This document shows positions 31,230-42,475 of a stretch of 64,000 nt of DNA, one piece after another (position 1 is the stretch's first letter; each line of letters begins with the position of its first letter). A program made the position numbers and the translations under genes. The notes beneath the pieces are model-generated. The model ran no database searches. It worked only from the letters and a program-made list of their open reading frames with translations, and was not told the DNA's origin. The stretch covers positions 1,908,598 to 1,972,597 of the forward strand of contig CM047431.1 in NCBI GenBank assembly GCA_026168455.1. The letters are read 5' to 3'. The DNA comes from Theocolax elegans. Taxonomy: Eukaryota > Arthropoda > Insecta > Hymenoptera > Cerocephalidae.

Positions 31230-31436
31230 TTATGTAAAGGATAAAAATAAGCCCGTTACAAACTCCTGGGCCGAAAAATTCCCTAATAGCCACTGGTGGA
31301 GTCTCTCGGCTTTCCTATGAACCGAGCCTGCCGATTTTAGGTTCAAGGCGTCCAGCTGTAGTTCAATTTGCTCCCGGGTGAGCGTCTCAATCCATGCGTT
31401 GATTTGACCATCGACGTCTTTCTGCTGAGCGGTCAT
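31230..31436 (-). pseudogene. gag: Gag N-terminal fragment of truncated element F
   Basis: The 68-codon frame contains LTREQIELQLDALNLKSAGSV..KAERLHQWLLG, the same SAP-like helix pattern as residues 72-106 of the element B gag. It begins at the first ATG after a leader, PBS and LTR and is cut after this domain. Only the 5' end of the element survives. Confidence 0.7.
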
Positions 31437-32420
31437 CTTCAGTTGTAGCGTCGTTTATACGTTTAACAGTATGTAGCCTCGCTGGCTTGACGCACTATGT
31501 GGTGCAAGGTTATGTGCTGTCGAATATTTAACTTTGGCGTTACATGCCAAATGTCCAATCCGCGTAACTGGGTTTTGCTTCTACCTAAGCTAACCGCTAA
31601 AACACAAAACCGGATGCCAAAAGTAAGTCCTGACTTACTTTGATCAGGAAGCACTACAGAGTTTAAACTATTTTTAACAAATTTGCTAAGAAATTTTACA
31701 ATAAACTACTTGCTGGCTCTTACCTTGCGCAAACTTAACGGTACTATATAATAAATAATAAATAAATCAATAAATAAATAAATTAAATAATTAAAGTTAC
31801 CGAGCGCTTGACCTCTTACAAAAATATAACCTATAATACAATTTGTAAAGGTCTGAGCCAGGTTATTAGCTTGCTGTTTTGTGCCAGCAAAAAGCAGTTA
31901 AACCTTGCATACACTTACAAATAATTTATTTTTACCGATAAATTGCCACCAGGTTATGTCACGCTGTGTCGCGTTCTTTCGTTCCTCTAGGTGGCGCTAG
32001 TTACTTGATTTGGTCCAAACTATCCAATTTCCAAATAATGCTGGTTGGTTTATCGATTCCGTTCAGAAACCCACCAAATTTCCAATTTGTGCGACCTTTT
32101 TCTAGTGGCGCCACCTATGTTCGACCAGGAACCAATTTCCTGTGTCTACTACTAAGTAGTCGAGACGAGAAAATAAAAAAAAATTTTATTTGTTATAAAA
32201 AAATTTTTATTTGTGTATAACAATTCTATTTGTTAATACACAAATCCCGCCTCGTGGTGGAACGAAAGAGTACCGAAATATACTTTACAATTTCGAAACG
32301 CGACTGCTGACCTCGTTATTGTTCACGAGTTATCCAATTATTAACTAACAATATTATTAACAATTGAACAACTATATCGTGCTTGTTGATTTTTCCGATG
32401 TCCTGTATCCCAAATCCACA
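31437..32420 (-). other. 5' leader of element F with two opposed CTCF-like motifs
   Basis: No ORF of interest. CTCTAGGTGGCGCTAG (31985-32000) and, in the opposite orientation, CTAGTGGCGCCACCTATG (32102-32119) match the CTCF core (AGGTGGCGC). They flank 100 bp that include a TATCGAT word. AT-rich TAAATAAATA repeats lie at 31745-31790. Confidence 0.5.
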
Positions 32421-32434
32421 CGTATTGGGCGCCA
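32421..32434 (-). other. Primer binding site of element F
   Basis: The complement TGGCGCCCAATACG begins with the universal TGG and lies two bases from TGTAACGAGATGG, the LTR edge. The priming tRNA is not identified. Confidence 0.65.
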
Positions 32435-32436
32435 GT

Positions 32437-33132
32437 TGTAACGAGATGGATACTGGGGAAATGTAAGGCCCCCGGTTAGGCCCAATTTGTCCCAACTTAC
32501 CAACCTTAAGTGTGCAGTCCCACGATGCGGCCGGGAATCACTTTGATTCCCGTGTAATGCCGTTAACAACGTCAAACACTTCGTTTGACTTATATATCGA
32601 GTGTTAGGCCCTATGCCCAAAATTGCCAACTAGAATAAACACCGGAGAGGGCGGTATTCGTAGAATAGGACAGTAACCGGTAAAACACTATCAACAATCG
32701 ATATTTTACGTTAATCGGCGAGAAAGATTATCTCACCGAGTTAATTTATTAAATAAACAATTAAATATTAACAAATTAACTTTAAATCAACTTTAACAAT
32801 TTACGGGGAGTCGTACCGATGACTACCCCCGAGGTCAGCGCGAAAACAAGTAGTTAAAACCTATTAACTAACGAGTTACGAGCAACCAATCCGGGAATGA
32901 TCGGCTGCTTAACCTGATAGCTATACGTCACACCGCGTGACGTATGTATCTCTGACGTAGGGAGCTCTGACGTAGAAGCTTCCTACGTCACGCGCGCCTT
33001 CTCTCGTGAAGTGGCTCCCGCGAACCACCGACCTGTCTACCCGGGCGGGATTTGTCACGAGAGGGGGGAAAGGAGGAACGCTTCCTCACCTGGACCGTAC
33101 CAGGTAAATCAGGACACGAAATATTTGGTACA
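32437..33132 (-). repeat. 5' LTR of truncated element F
   Basis: It starts TGTAACGAGATGG next to the PBS and is taken to end at TGGTACA (33126-33132). Contents include a CACCGCGTGACGTATG tract with several TGACGTA words (32930-32990). No second LTR is present, so the right edge is uncertain. Confidence 0.5.
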
Positions 33133-34589
33133 CATTGGACGTGGAATATTTAATAATGAATAATAAAATTACTGAAAGTGAAACTCTAATAAATAAATAA
33201 AAAATTTCTGTTGATATCTATAAAATACTTGCCGTTGCTATTTTGATTTCAGGAATTTCAATTACAGAAACTTTTTATGAAGCTTAATATTATGCAGATA
33301 CCAATATATATATTACCTTATTCTAGCTAAGTGCCAATTCAATTTTTAACCTTGTTTATTACAATAATAAGAAATACAAATTTTAACAACTATTGCCAAT
33401 ATGTTGGTGATGGTTTGAAAGTGGCTAGATAGTAACGATTGCCAATATACTGCCAACAGGTGGCAGGATGAGGTTTGGCGTTATATTGGCAATATATTGC
33501 CAACATGTGGCAGGATGAGGTTTGGCGTTATATTGGCAATATATTGCCAACATTTTTTTATTGATGCGGCGATATATTGGCAATATGCTTGCAATAACTA
33601 TTGCTCTTATCCCTGCAATATCTTGGCAATAGTTATATATTATATGTTTACGCGGGTAAGAAGTGAAATTTTTCTAAAATCATGATTATAAAAATTTTGG
33701 AAGAGTATGTTCAGAATCGTTATCATCATTTGCCAACATTTTAAAATGTCGCTTGCAAACGTAACACTCATTCTCGTTTTTAGTGTATATCAACGGTAAA
33801 CAACTGTCAAATTGGTTAGATTTTTTCATTATTGTTTACAACGATGTTCACACAATGACGCGCAGAGTTAAGGTAGCGATTTAACATTGTAGATCGAACT
33901 GAATTAAATCCGAAAGTTTACAGTTGTATATTGAGCAAAATATTTTTATTAAAGCTATTAATTAATTTGCTAATCCAACAAATTGTAGGTTACATTTTTT
34001 GCACAATTTGTAAAGCAACTATCAAGTTGTTAATTAATTTGCAAAATGATGCTATTAGAAAAAAATTTGTAAAAACAACTAAATTGTGATTTAATTTAGC
34101 AAATATTCTTGGTTTTGTTATGTTTTTGATGTATGATGAAGTAATTAAAAATTGATTTTATAAAATGATGAACTTTATTAAATGATAACTAGTGTTTTAC
34201 GTTATTTTATAGGTTATGTAACCGAGAGAGCACTTGCGTGGATGCATGTATTGGCTTCGGCTGCTTGAGCGTGACTCAGTTCGAAGTGAAATTCGGACCT
34301 GTAGCGTGGTATACGAACACCTATCCGCGTGCAATATCGACACTTGTGTCAAGTGTAAGACAATACGTCTACATATAGTCAAAGTAGATGAGAAATTCAT
34401 CAACTTAAACTTTTAAATATATAATTCTTTACGTTTTCAGTAAATATCATATTGATTGATAATAATAAATTATTAGTACGGTAATTTAATCGATACCTCA
34501 CAATATGTTATGAATAATGTAAATTTATTCAAGAAACTGGAATTTTTAATTATGACAAATAATATACTATTGCTGAATTAAAAGTTAAT
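33133..34589. repeat. AT-rich spacer with 47-bp palindromic tandem repeats
   Basis: From about 33441 to 33560 a 47-bp unit (GTGGCAGGATGAGGTTTGGC core) is repeated 2.3 times. It includes the 18-bp perfect palindrome TTGGCAATATATTGCCAA. No coding frame is supported. The 60-68-codon frames at 34197-34416 on both strands overlap each other and have no recognisable content. Confidence 0.55.
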
Positions 34590-34908
34590 TCAACCACAAC
34601 AAAAGGAATAGATTTTGCAGAAGTGCAGAAGAAAATTTTTGTTCCGGAGAATCACATAAAGATAATTTTGGATCATGGAATAAGGTATTTGTACATAGTA
34701 CAATTAAAATTAGATTAATTGAAAGAAATGCACAAGTCAATCTTAATAGCGATAAATTACCCGAATTAGTTTAAATTCGGATACAGTATGTAGATTTTCC
34801 GATAAACATTGTCTTGATATGGATGGTGGTCATACATTTTGGGAAGTACTTCCAAAAGGGGGATGTTTTAAAAATTCATATGATATTTTATATAATGGTT
34901 CATAGATA
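34590..34908 (+). pseudogene. Remnant of a chuvirus-like glycoprotein gene
   Basis: In two phases the plus strand encodes text collinear with residues ~125-240 of the glycoprotein at 56428-58296. The first phase, at about 34626-34772, has C-x-G, then a D-F-G-S-W..K..FV..T motif and an IK..L.E..A.VNL strand. The second, at about 34784-34905, has a D..C....D..C.D.D....FWE.LP...C....Y..LY.G pattern that matches the intact protein residue by residue in spacing. A stop near 34772, a phase change and a stop after the last block show decay. It is an independent older copy, opposite in strand and 22 kb from the intact one. Confidence 0.8.
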
Positions 34909-36804
34909 CAGTGATTAAGGTAATTCTCTACATACAATGTATGGATAGTCATTTCATCTTTTAGGAGCAATATTCAGTTCAATAACACATTTGTTAACAA
35001 TATTAAATAAAAATAATTAATAATTCTTTGACAAGTGTGTTAGATTATGAACTTTAACACGTATAGAATTATTTTTATTCCAACTCAGTGACATGACTGC
35101 TCGAAAGATACATTGAATTAAATAATTTAAAAAATAAAAACAATTCAGTGTATACATTATTGTTTTACATCCCTACAATTATGAAATACCTTTTTTAACA
35201 TTGCTATAAAACAAATGTGTGAGATATTTGGCAAGAGTAATATATTAGTTTGCACATTTTATGAACTTTGGCAAATATTCAATTATTTTTATTTAATCGT
35301 TGAAAGATGCGAGTGACTGATAATCATATTAGGTTACATAATTCAAAGAAAAAACAGTGTGAATTAAGTAGTAAAATTATTATTCTCATCAATCCATAAA
35401 TGTTATTCGTATCATAGTGAACCCGGTATAAAAGACTAATATACTTTTTACTTATAGATCCAAATATGATTCTTAAGTATAATATTGTATTATATTAGTC
35501 ATCAAAATTACAATAAAAATAGATATTAATAACTAATTTGTGACATTTTTTAAAATAAGTTTTTTAACCTTATTAGGCAATTTTTCATGTAGTACTAATT
35601 CAAATGTAAAATATATTATGGCAGTTTACGAATATACCTTAATTAAAGTTTTATACGAACAATAATAATAATAATAAGAATTTTAATCTTGAAGAACAAG
35701 TACACAAAAAAATTTAATTGATACTTATAAATATACTTTTTACACTTCTCCTCTTTTCTTGTTAAATAGTTACTGTATTAAGTAAATAATATAATGTAAT
35801 ATTTTTTAATAGCAGTTAAAAAATTTTACTATGAATTAAAAAACAATTCTCTGATACATTTAATTCACAAAAATGAAACTGTTATTTTTTAGTTTACTTA
35901 TTAAAATCGACCATTACTTTTAAATAGTCTTTTGCGTTATTTATTATTACTATTAAATATCTATTTAGCATCAATAGAAATGTTGAAATCAGAAAAGACC
36001 GTCAAGTATTTTCTATATAGGATCACAATTTTAAATTAATTTCATTATTTTTATTACTATACAAGATGTTATTTTCGACCTAAAAAATCTATTGCCAAAT
36101 ACTAGCATATTAATAATTTTTAATTTTATAAAACATCGTCAAAAAGTTGTTAATTTTGTAAGTATGGGTTTTGGACGATTAGAATCTTCTTGTTACTATT
36201 TAATTAACAAATGTAATGTGACGATTCCTACTCGAAGGTTCTAGATTCGCCAAGTACGCATGGGCAGGGAAAGAGAGATACGGTCGAAGGGCCCGTGCGG
36301 AGAGAAAGACTCAGAGTTCGACGTAGCGAAGCGTGCGTAACGGTCGTAGGCAGCTAGCTGCGAATTATAGATCTTACGAGTATAGTTATTAGTTTGAAAT
36401 TTATTATCAATTGTTTAATGACAAGTCCAGTTTGTTTATTTGTACTTTTGTTTTTAAATTAATACATTTATATTAATTACGAACTTCAACTCATTTTTCT
36501 TGTAATACTTTGTGAAATTCATCTTTATTCCTAAATCCTAGCGTCATCATAATTAGTTTAAATAATCTTTAACAATAATAAAATAAGTTGGTGCAATAAT
36601 AAAATACTTAAATCAGTCTGGAAGTAATTAACATCTTTAAGCCTTTTCGGCATACATTTTTCTATTGACTATTCTCCCTTGAAATTTCTTACTCGTGGGT
36701 TTTCGGGGTCGCTGAATACGAATCTACGGTAAGAATTTTCATTTTTTCAAATCCAAGATGGCGGATAAAAGTCATAGAAGTAGCACATTTTTAGCTAGAA
36801 ATGG
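34909..36804. other. AT-rich spacer, no gene recognised
   Basis: Low-complexity DNA to about 36210. TGTGACGATTCC at 36217 followed by ~160 bp of G/C-richer sequence looks like an LTR start, but no end, TSD or second copy was found. From about 36680 the text GCTGAATACGAATCTACGGTAAGAAT begins a region whose inverted relatives recur within the duplication that follows. Confidence 0.4.
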
Positions 36805-38710
36805 GTTACTATAAATCTGCAGTCAAAATGTTCATTTTTGAAAATCTAAGATTGCAGATTCGAAATGGTGGAGGATATTTTTTTTTAATCAATATTTCGC
36901 CCGAAAAATAGTAACTTGAAGGGTTTCCAAAACCCCCGAGTTACTATTTTTTGGATAAAATATAGGGTTTTGAAACAAATTTTCTTTCGCCATATTGTAT
37001 TTGCCATGTTGGATTTTCAAAAATGAAAATTCTGACTGCAGATTCGTATTCAGCGACCCCAAAAAGCCCTGAGTAAGAATTTTCATTAAAATCGGATGAT
37101 AAATAAGCTCAAAATTAATTTTTTTCTGAAAAAATGACCTTTTTTACTGTTTGTTTATTTATAAAAATTTAACAACAAATAAAATAACAATTTACGTTCA
37201 ACAGTATTGTAGGGAAACACCTTAGTTATAAGAAAAACCTATAATCACCGATGTATACGTATTATTCAAAGTTTTGTCAGGAAAAATAGCTGATCAAGAA
37301 GGTGGATCCTGGGAGACCCGCTGTGCCGCAAAGGGTTAAGATTAGTGTTGTATATCTATCAAGTATATTTTATTATCTTATGTAGTACATAATCCAATAG
37401 TTTAATATCGAATAAAACCTTTCGCCGTGATGTAAAAATTCGCAAATATGGTGTAATTTCGATCACACTTTTACAATTGTTATCTAATAGCTAATAATCT
37501 AATTTTAACGCACAACTTTTTTCTAGTTAAAACAATAACTTATTCAATTTTTTAAATTCTTAAAAAACTTTCGCAATATAGAGAGTACTGAAATTAAATT
37601 GGAATCGACAAGTATTTAATAAATCTCACATATTTTCAGAAAAGCGTTGTAACGGGGCGATCCTAGCCGATGCTCCTCGGCGAGCACCGCTGTCGAGCGG
37701 ACTTACCTGCGCGACCTACGTGCCCCGCTACCGTGTCCCTCGATGCCGCGATATCGCGTTACTATAAATCTGCAGTCAAAATGTTCATTTTTGAAAATCT
37801 AAGATTGCAGATTCGAAATGGTGGAGGATATTTTTTTTTAATCAATATTTCGCCCGAAAAATAGTAACTTGAAGGGTTTCCAAAACCCCCGAGTTACTAT
37901 TTTTTGGATAAAATATAGGGTTTTGAAACAAATTTTCTTTCGCCATATTGTATTTGCCATGTTGGATTTTCAAAAATGAAAATTCTGACTGCAGATTCGT
38001 ATTCAGCGACCCCAAAAAGCCCTGAGTAAGAATTTTCATTAAAATCGGATGATAAATAAGCTCAAAATTAATTTTTTTCTGAAAAAATGACCTTTTTTAC
38101 TGTTTGTTTATTTATAAAAATTTAACAACAAATAAAATAACAATTTACGTTCAACAGTATTGTAGGGAAACACCTTAGTTATAAGAAAAACCTATAATCA
38201 CCGATGTATACGTATTATTCAAAGTTTTGTCAGGAAAAATAGCTGATCAAGAAGGTGGATCCTGGGAGACCCGCTGTGCCGCAAAGGGTTAAGATTAGTG
38301 TTGTATATCTATCAAGTATATTTTATTATCTTATGTAGTACATAATCCAATAGTTTAATATCGAATAAAACCTTTCGCCGTGATGTAAAAATTCGCAAAT
38401 ATGGTGTAATTTCGATCACACTTTTACAATTGTTATCTAATAGCTAATAATCTAATTTTAACGCACAACTTTTTTCTAGTTAAAACAATAACTTATTCAA
38501 TTTTTTAAATTCTTAAAAAACTTTCGCAATATAGAGAGTACTGAAATTAAATTGGAATCGACAAGTATTTAATAAATCTCACATATTTTCAGAAAAGCGT
38601 TGTAACGGGGCGATCCTAGCCGATGCTCCTCGGCGAGCACCGCTGTCGAGCGGACTTACCTGCGCGACCTACGTGCCCCGCTACCGTGTCCCTCGATGCC
38701 GCGATATCGC
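36805..38710. repeat. Perfect 953-bp tandem duplication
   Basis: Unit 36805-37757 is followed directly by 37758-38710. Every stretch compared by eye is identical, including two identical 65-codon frames (36889-37086 and 37842-38039). The unit ends in TGTAACGGGGCGATCC..GATATCGC, part of the LTR-like edge of element C. Each unit also contains an internal inverted repeat around CCCGAGTTACTATTTTT. It is either a very recent duplication or an assembly artefact. Confidence 0.85.
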
Positions 38711-38807
38711 GCACGGACGTTAGCCGTGGTGCAAACACGATATCCCGGTGATGCGCCGCTAACAACGATAGCGATTTTCCACCGCGAGGAGAATCGCCGA
38801 AACCGAG

Positions 38808-39394
38808 TCACACTCGGGACAGGAGGAAAGAGAATATACTTTCCGGGTGCTCGTGCCTGTTGAAGTACACGAGGCTCGGCCGCTTAGAATGCGCACCAAC
38901 TAGAAGCTTTTTATTTCGTGAACCTTTCGGACGACCGCGGCCTCTTTTTATCGGTTCGGTCGGTTTATGCGTAATTCTAACGCGAGAGAACTTCCCGGTC
39001 CTCTTTACAACGATCGTATTCTTTCTCGGTCTCCCCCTTCGCTTAGGGTTAGCTTGTGTTTTTACAGGTTTAGCGTCTGCCGTACATCGCGCACGCATTT
39101 GCGCGTTGACGCTTTGATCGCTATCTGATACACTCGCAGATGGGTCGCGCTTCGCTGACTGTACGCTCGCATCCCTCGGCGGTTGGGCGTCGATCTCGAT
39201 GTCGTCTTCTTCTTGTGCAGTCTCAAATGGCTTTAATTGCGGGACATGCACTAAGTCGACGATATAGCCATTTTTATCAAGCAATCTATACGTATTTGCG
39301 CTAAGTCGGTCATTAACTATGTACGGCCCAGCGAAATTAGGCGCTAACTTCGCCGCTCGGCCTCGGCGGTTGAGGAAATAATTTTATTTGCTTT
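38808..39394 (-). CDS. Integrase tail with AT-hooks (C)
   Basis: The region from 39394 down encodes AKFAGPYIVNDRLSANTYRL (GPY/F motif) and continues into the 158-codon frame 39284-38808. That frame is rich in Asp/Ser, then basic, with RRGRPRKN and KRGRGRPKGSRNKK, two good AT-hook motifs. AT-hooks bind the minor groove of AT-rich DNA. A targeting role for the integrase is inference. It ends with a hydrophobic HPESIFSFLLSRV. Confidence 0.75.
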
Positions 39395-40273
39395 TCACAC
39401 CAAATCTCCGATTTGATAATCACGAGCTCGGCGTTTGGCGTCGTAATATTGTGCTTGCCGTTCTTGTGCATTTCTCGCGCAATCAGCGGCTGTGTCTCGC
39501 ACGTCTGCTAGAATACGCATTCTAGCTTTCCATTTTTCGATTGCGTTTTGCTGCTCTTGCTCTGCAGCGGCTATATCTTGCGCTCTCTTCATAAAAGATG
39601 GTGGAGTTGGCTGTCGGCCATAATTTAAGAGCGCCGGGGTCGTTTCGGTCGAGCTATGTACTGAAATATTGTACGCGTAAACTGTCTCGTTTAGTTTTTC
39701 GTCCCAGGTCGAGTGACTCTCCTCGATAAACGACTTGATCATCGTCTTCAGGGAACGATTTACTCGTTCGACAGGATTTGCTTGCGGGTGGTATGGGGGT
39801 GTGTTTGTGTGAAATACACCTTGCTCTTCGAGATATTTATCGACAAGACGATTTTTAAACTCGGTCCCATTGTCCGACAAGAATATCTCGCTAACTCCAT
39901 ACCGTAAGAATACTCGCTGTTTAAGCTGTTTTAGTATCGTTTGTGCGTTCGCCTTACGAATCGCGACGCACCCTATCCACCGCGTGAATAGATCTTGGAA
40001 TACTAAGATGTATTCTTTGCCGTGTTTACTGCGGGGAAATGGACCCATAATATCCGCCGCGACAACTTGCCATGGTCGATCGAAAACACGGCGCCCCATC
40101 AAACCTGCGGGCGCTCGTTGTTCAACCTTACATTGTTGACAAACGAGGCATGTTTTAACATATTCTTGTACGTCTTGGTACATTCTAGGCCAAAAATAAT
40201 AGGATGAGGCACGAGCGTATGTTTTCTCGCGCCCCAAGTGGCCTGAGGTCGGCTCGTCATGGCACTCCTGCAT
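39395..40273 (-). CDS. pol: Integrase (C)
   Basis: The 292-codon frame has the HHCC domain (GHLGREKTYARA, YYFWPRMYQ, then CLVCQQCK) and a complete DDE core (VAADIMGPFPRS, IFLSDNGTEFKN, NPVERVNRSLKTM), then a helical linker. It strand-transfers element cDNA into the genome in this family. The frame is joined to the RT/RNase H frame by a stop near 40300. Confidence 0.9.
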   Translation of the reverse strand: MQECHDEPTSGHLGREKTYARASSYYFWPRMYQDVQEYVKTCLVCQQCKVEQRAPAGLMGRRVFDRPWQVVAADIMGPFPRSKHGKEYILVFQDLFTRWIGCVAIRKANAQTILKQLKQRVFLRYGVSEIFLSDNGTEFKNRLVDKYLEEQGVFHTNTPPYHPQANPVERVNRSLKTMIKSFIEESHSTWDEKLNETVYAYNISVHSSTETTPALLNYGRQPTPPSFMKRAQDIAAAEQEQQNAIEKWKARMRILADVRDTAADCARNAQERQAQYYDAKRRARDYQIGDLV

Positions 40274-40309
40274 GACTGCTTATCGTTTTTCCTTTGGGAC
40301 GACAATTTT

Positions 40310-41410
40310 CTAATCCTCGTCTTCGTCTATCTCGGCTGGAAGCACTTCACTCGGACGGTAAATATACAGCTGTCCACCGATCTCTTTATAGTGTGGATAA
40401 TCTCGTGGCTGCTGCCGAATTTGCTCGCGTAAGCGCGTGTACCACGTATCACGCGTGTCGCTTGCCCAGGAGATTGCCCCAATCTCCGGTGCTTCGTCCT
40501 CATGCATTCTCGACAATGCATCTGGGACGTGATTATGTGCCCCTTTGCGGTGTTCAACAGTAAAAGAGTGTCCTTGCAACTCTAGCGCCCATCGCGCTAG
40601 GCGCCCTGTTGGATTACGCAAATTGCATAGCCAACGAAGACTGCTATGGTCCGATATAACTCGGAAGTCATAACCCTCGATATAAGGCCTGAACTTCTTT
40701 ATTGCCCATATTACAGCGACACATTCTCTCTTGGTTACGCTGTAATTGCGCTCAGCTTGTGTCATGGTGCGGCTAGCGAATTCGAGCACTCTCTCTTTGC
40801 CGTCTACGTACTGTAAAAGTACTGCATCCAAGCCTAAGTCACTTGCATCAGTTTGCACTACAAACTGCGCATGGAAATCCGGACGTTGGAGCACTGGCGC
40901 TGTGGCCACGAGCGCCTTTATTTGCGTAAAAGCTTTTTCTTGCTCCTCTCCCCACTCACACTTACGCCCTTTCTTCGTAAGCTGTGTGAGCGGCTCAGCT
41001 AGCGTCGCGAAATTCGGTAAGAATTTTCGATACCAGGACGACATTCCCATAAAGCGTCGGAGCTGCTTTAAGTTTTTCGGAGCCGAGTATTGCATTATTG
41101 GTGCAATTTTATCCGGATCTGGGCGAAAACCGTCGTGATTAACAAGGACGCCAAGGTATTTAACCTCCTCTCGGCAGAAGACGCTCTTCTCCCTATTAAT
41201 CGTAAAACCTGCGTCTTTTATTCGCTGGAGAACTTCCTCAAGCATTTTGAGGTGTTCCTCGAACGTCTCCGTAACGATTATTATGTCGTCTAAGTATGAG
41301 AACGACCACGGCTCGAGCTCAAGTGTAATTATCGAGTCTATGACTCTTTGGAAGGTCGCTGGCGCATATGCAAGGCCGTAAGGCATGCGCGTGAACTGAT
41401 ACAGTCCCAA
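40310..41410 (-). CDS. pol: RT palm/thumb and RNase H (C)
   Basis: The 366-codon frame begins at GLYQFTRMPYGLAYAPATF, includes FSYLDDIIIVTETFEEHL with both catalytic Asp, the thumb (LGVLVNHDGFRPD, FMGMSSWYRKF), then RNase H (QTDASDLGLDAVLLQ, TKRECVAVIWAIKKFRPYI, ISDHSSLRWL). The first ATG is internal to pol. It is well preserved relative to A1. Confidence 0.9.
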   Translation of the reverse strand: MGLYQFTRMPYGLAYAPATFQRVIDSIITLELEPWSFSYLDDIIIVTETFEEHLKMLEEVLQRIKDAGFTINREKSVFCREEVKYLGVLVNHDGFRPDPDKIAPIMQYSAPKNLKQLRRFMGMSSWYRKFLPNFATLAEPLTQLTKKGRKCEWGEEQEKAFTQIKALVATAPVLQRPDFHAQFVVQTDASDLGLDAVLLQYVDGKERVLEFASRTMTQAERNYSVTKRECVAVIWAIKKFRPYIEGYDFRVISDHSSLRWLCNLRNPTGRLARWALELQGHSFTVEHRKGAHNHVPDALSRMHEDEAPEIGAISWASDTRDTWYTRLREQIRQQPRDYPHYKEIGGQLYIYRPSEVLPAEIDEDED

Positions 41411-41493
41411 CCCTGGTACAGTAAAAGCTGTAAAGGACCGCGACTCTTCCTTCAGCGGTATTTGATGATACGCGCTGCTGAGATTAAGTGTAC

Positions 41494-41937
41494 TTATATA
41501 CTTCGATTTTTGTAATTTTCCATTTTTTGTATATTATCCATGTATGGTAATGGATAGGCGTCAGGCGTTGTGACAGCATTTAATTTTCGAAAGTCGACGC
41601 AAAATCGATACGCGCCGTTCGATTTGTGGACCATCACGACTGGACTCGACCAGCCGCTGGTTGCAGGTTCAATTATATCTGCTTCTAGCATTTCGAAGAC
41701 CTGCTTATGCATCTCTTCTTCGATTTTCCGCGAAACCGGATAGTACTTTTGCTTCACGGGACGCGAAGATCCTACATCGATCTCGTGTTCAATCCGCGAA
41801 GTACATCCAAGTTTCGCGTCGCCAGAACTTAGAACGTGATCGAGTAAACGCTCTACTTCGTCGCGTTGTATCTGCTCAACTCGTCCGAGTCCGACAGCAG
41901 AAAATTGCAGCAGACCCCAAGTGCTTAGACTAGCCAC
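41494..41937 (-). pseudogene. pol: RT N-terminus (C)
   Basis: The frame includes EHEIDVGSSRPVKQKYYPVS, ADIIEPATSGWSSPVVMVHK and YRFCVDFRKLNAVTTPDAYP, the RT fingers, then runs into a short non-homologous end (KMENYKNRSI). A frameshift separates it from the palm at 41410. Confidence 0.85.
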
Positions 41938-41966
41938 TTCTAATTTAACGCTCTGATCTGCTTGTT

Positions 41967-42475
41967 TTAAATAAAGCAGGTTAGCGTTAGGGTCGCGTAC
42001 TGCGTCAAACGTACCGTAAACGGTTGATCTACATAACCAGCGAGGGGTGTATAGTGCCCGTCGGCAACACGCGCTCTACGACCATTGCTCGGTCGGAGCA
42101 TTTGCCCGCATGCACTGACAATTTGCAGTTCGAGCGTGCCCATCACGGTGCGCCCTGCACCTGGATCATATAGCGACCTCACGCGGAAACCACCAATGTT
42201 AATTTGGAGCCACCAACGGTCCTCATTGTCGTTAGGGTCTCCGCTTGACTTAACTGCCGTGTCACGCAACGCTTGCGGTAACACGTAAGTCTCCGGATGC
42301 CAGTCTTCCGGTTTATCAACGCTTGATATGGCCTGAGCTTCACTAGAATTCTCGCACAATCTACCGAAGGCATAGAGACCTCGTCTACGCTTCCAGTCGG
42401 TCGTTTTCCGCCCGCTTTGCACAATCTCTTGCGAAATGGCCTTCTACGTCACACACATAACAGCGAGCATTTGTT
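41967..42475 (-). pseudogene. Gag zinc knuckle and protease (C)
   Basis: A CCHC knuckle (CYVCDVEGHFARDC) is encoded at about 42475-42428, just upstream of the 151-codon frame 42422-41967. That frame has a protease with VRSLYDPGAGRTVMG at the active site (Asp present, usual Thr replaced by Pro-Gly) and RVADGHYTPLAGYVDQPF. The protease cleaves Gag-Pol in functional relatives. Confidence 0.75.

Noticed and set aside
36217..36490. Solo LTR beginning TGTGACGATTCC
   Set aside because: No convincing CA end, target duplication or second copy.
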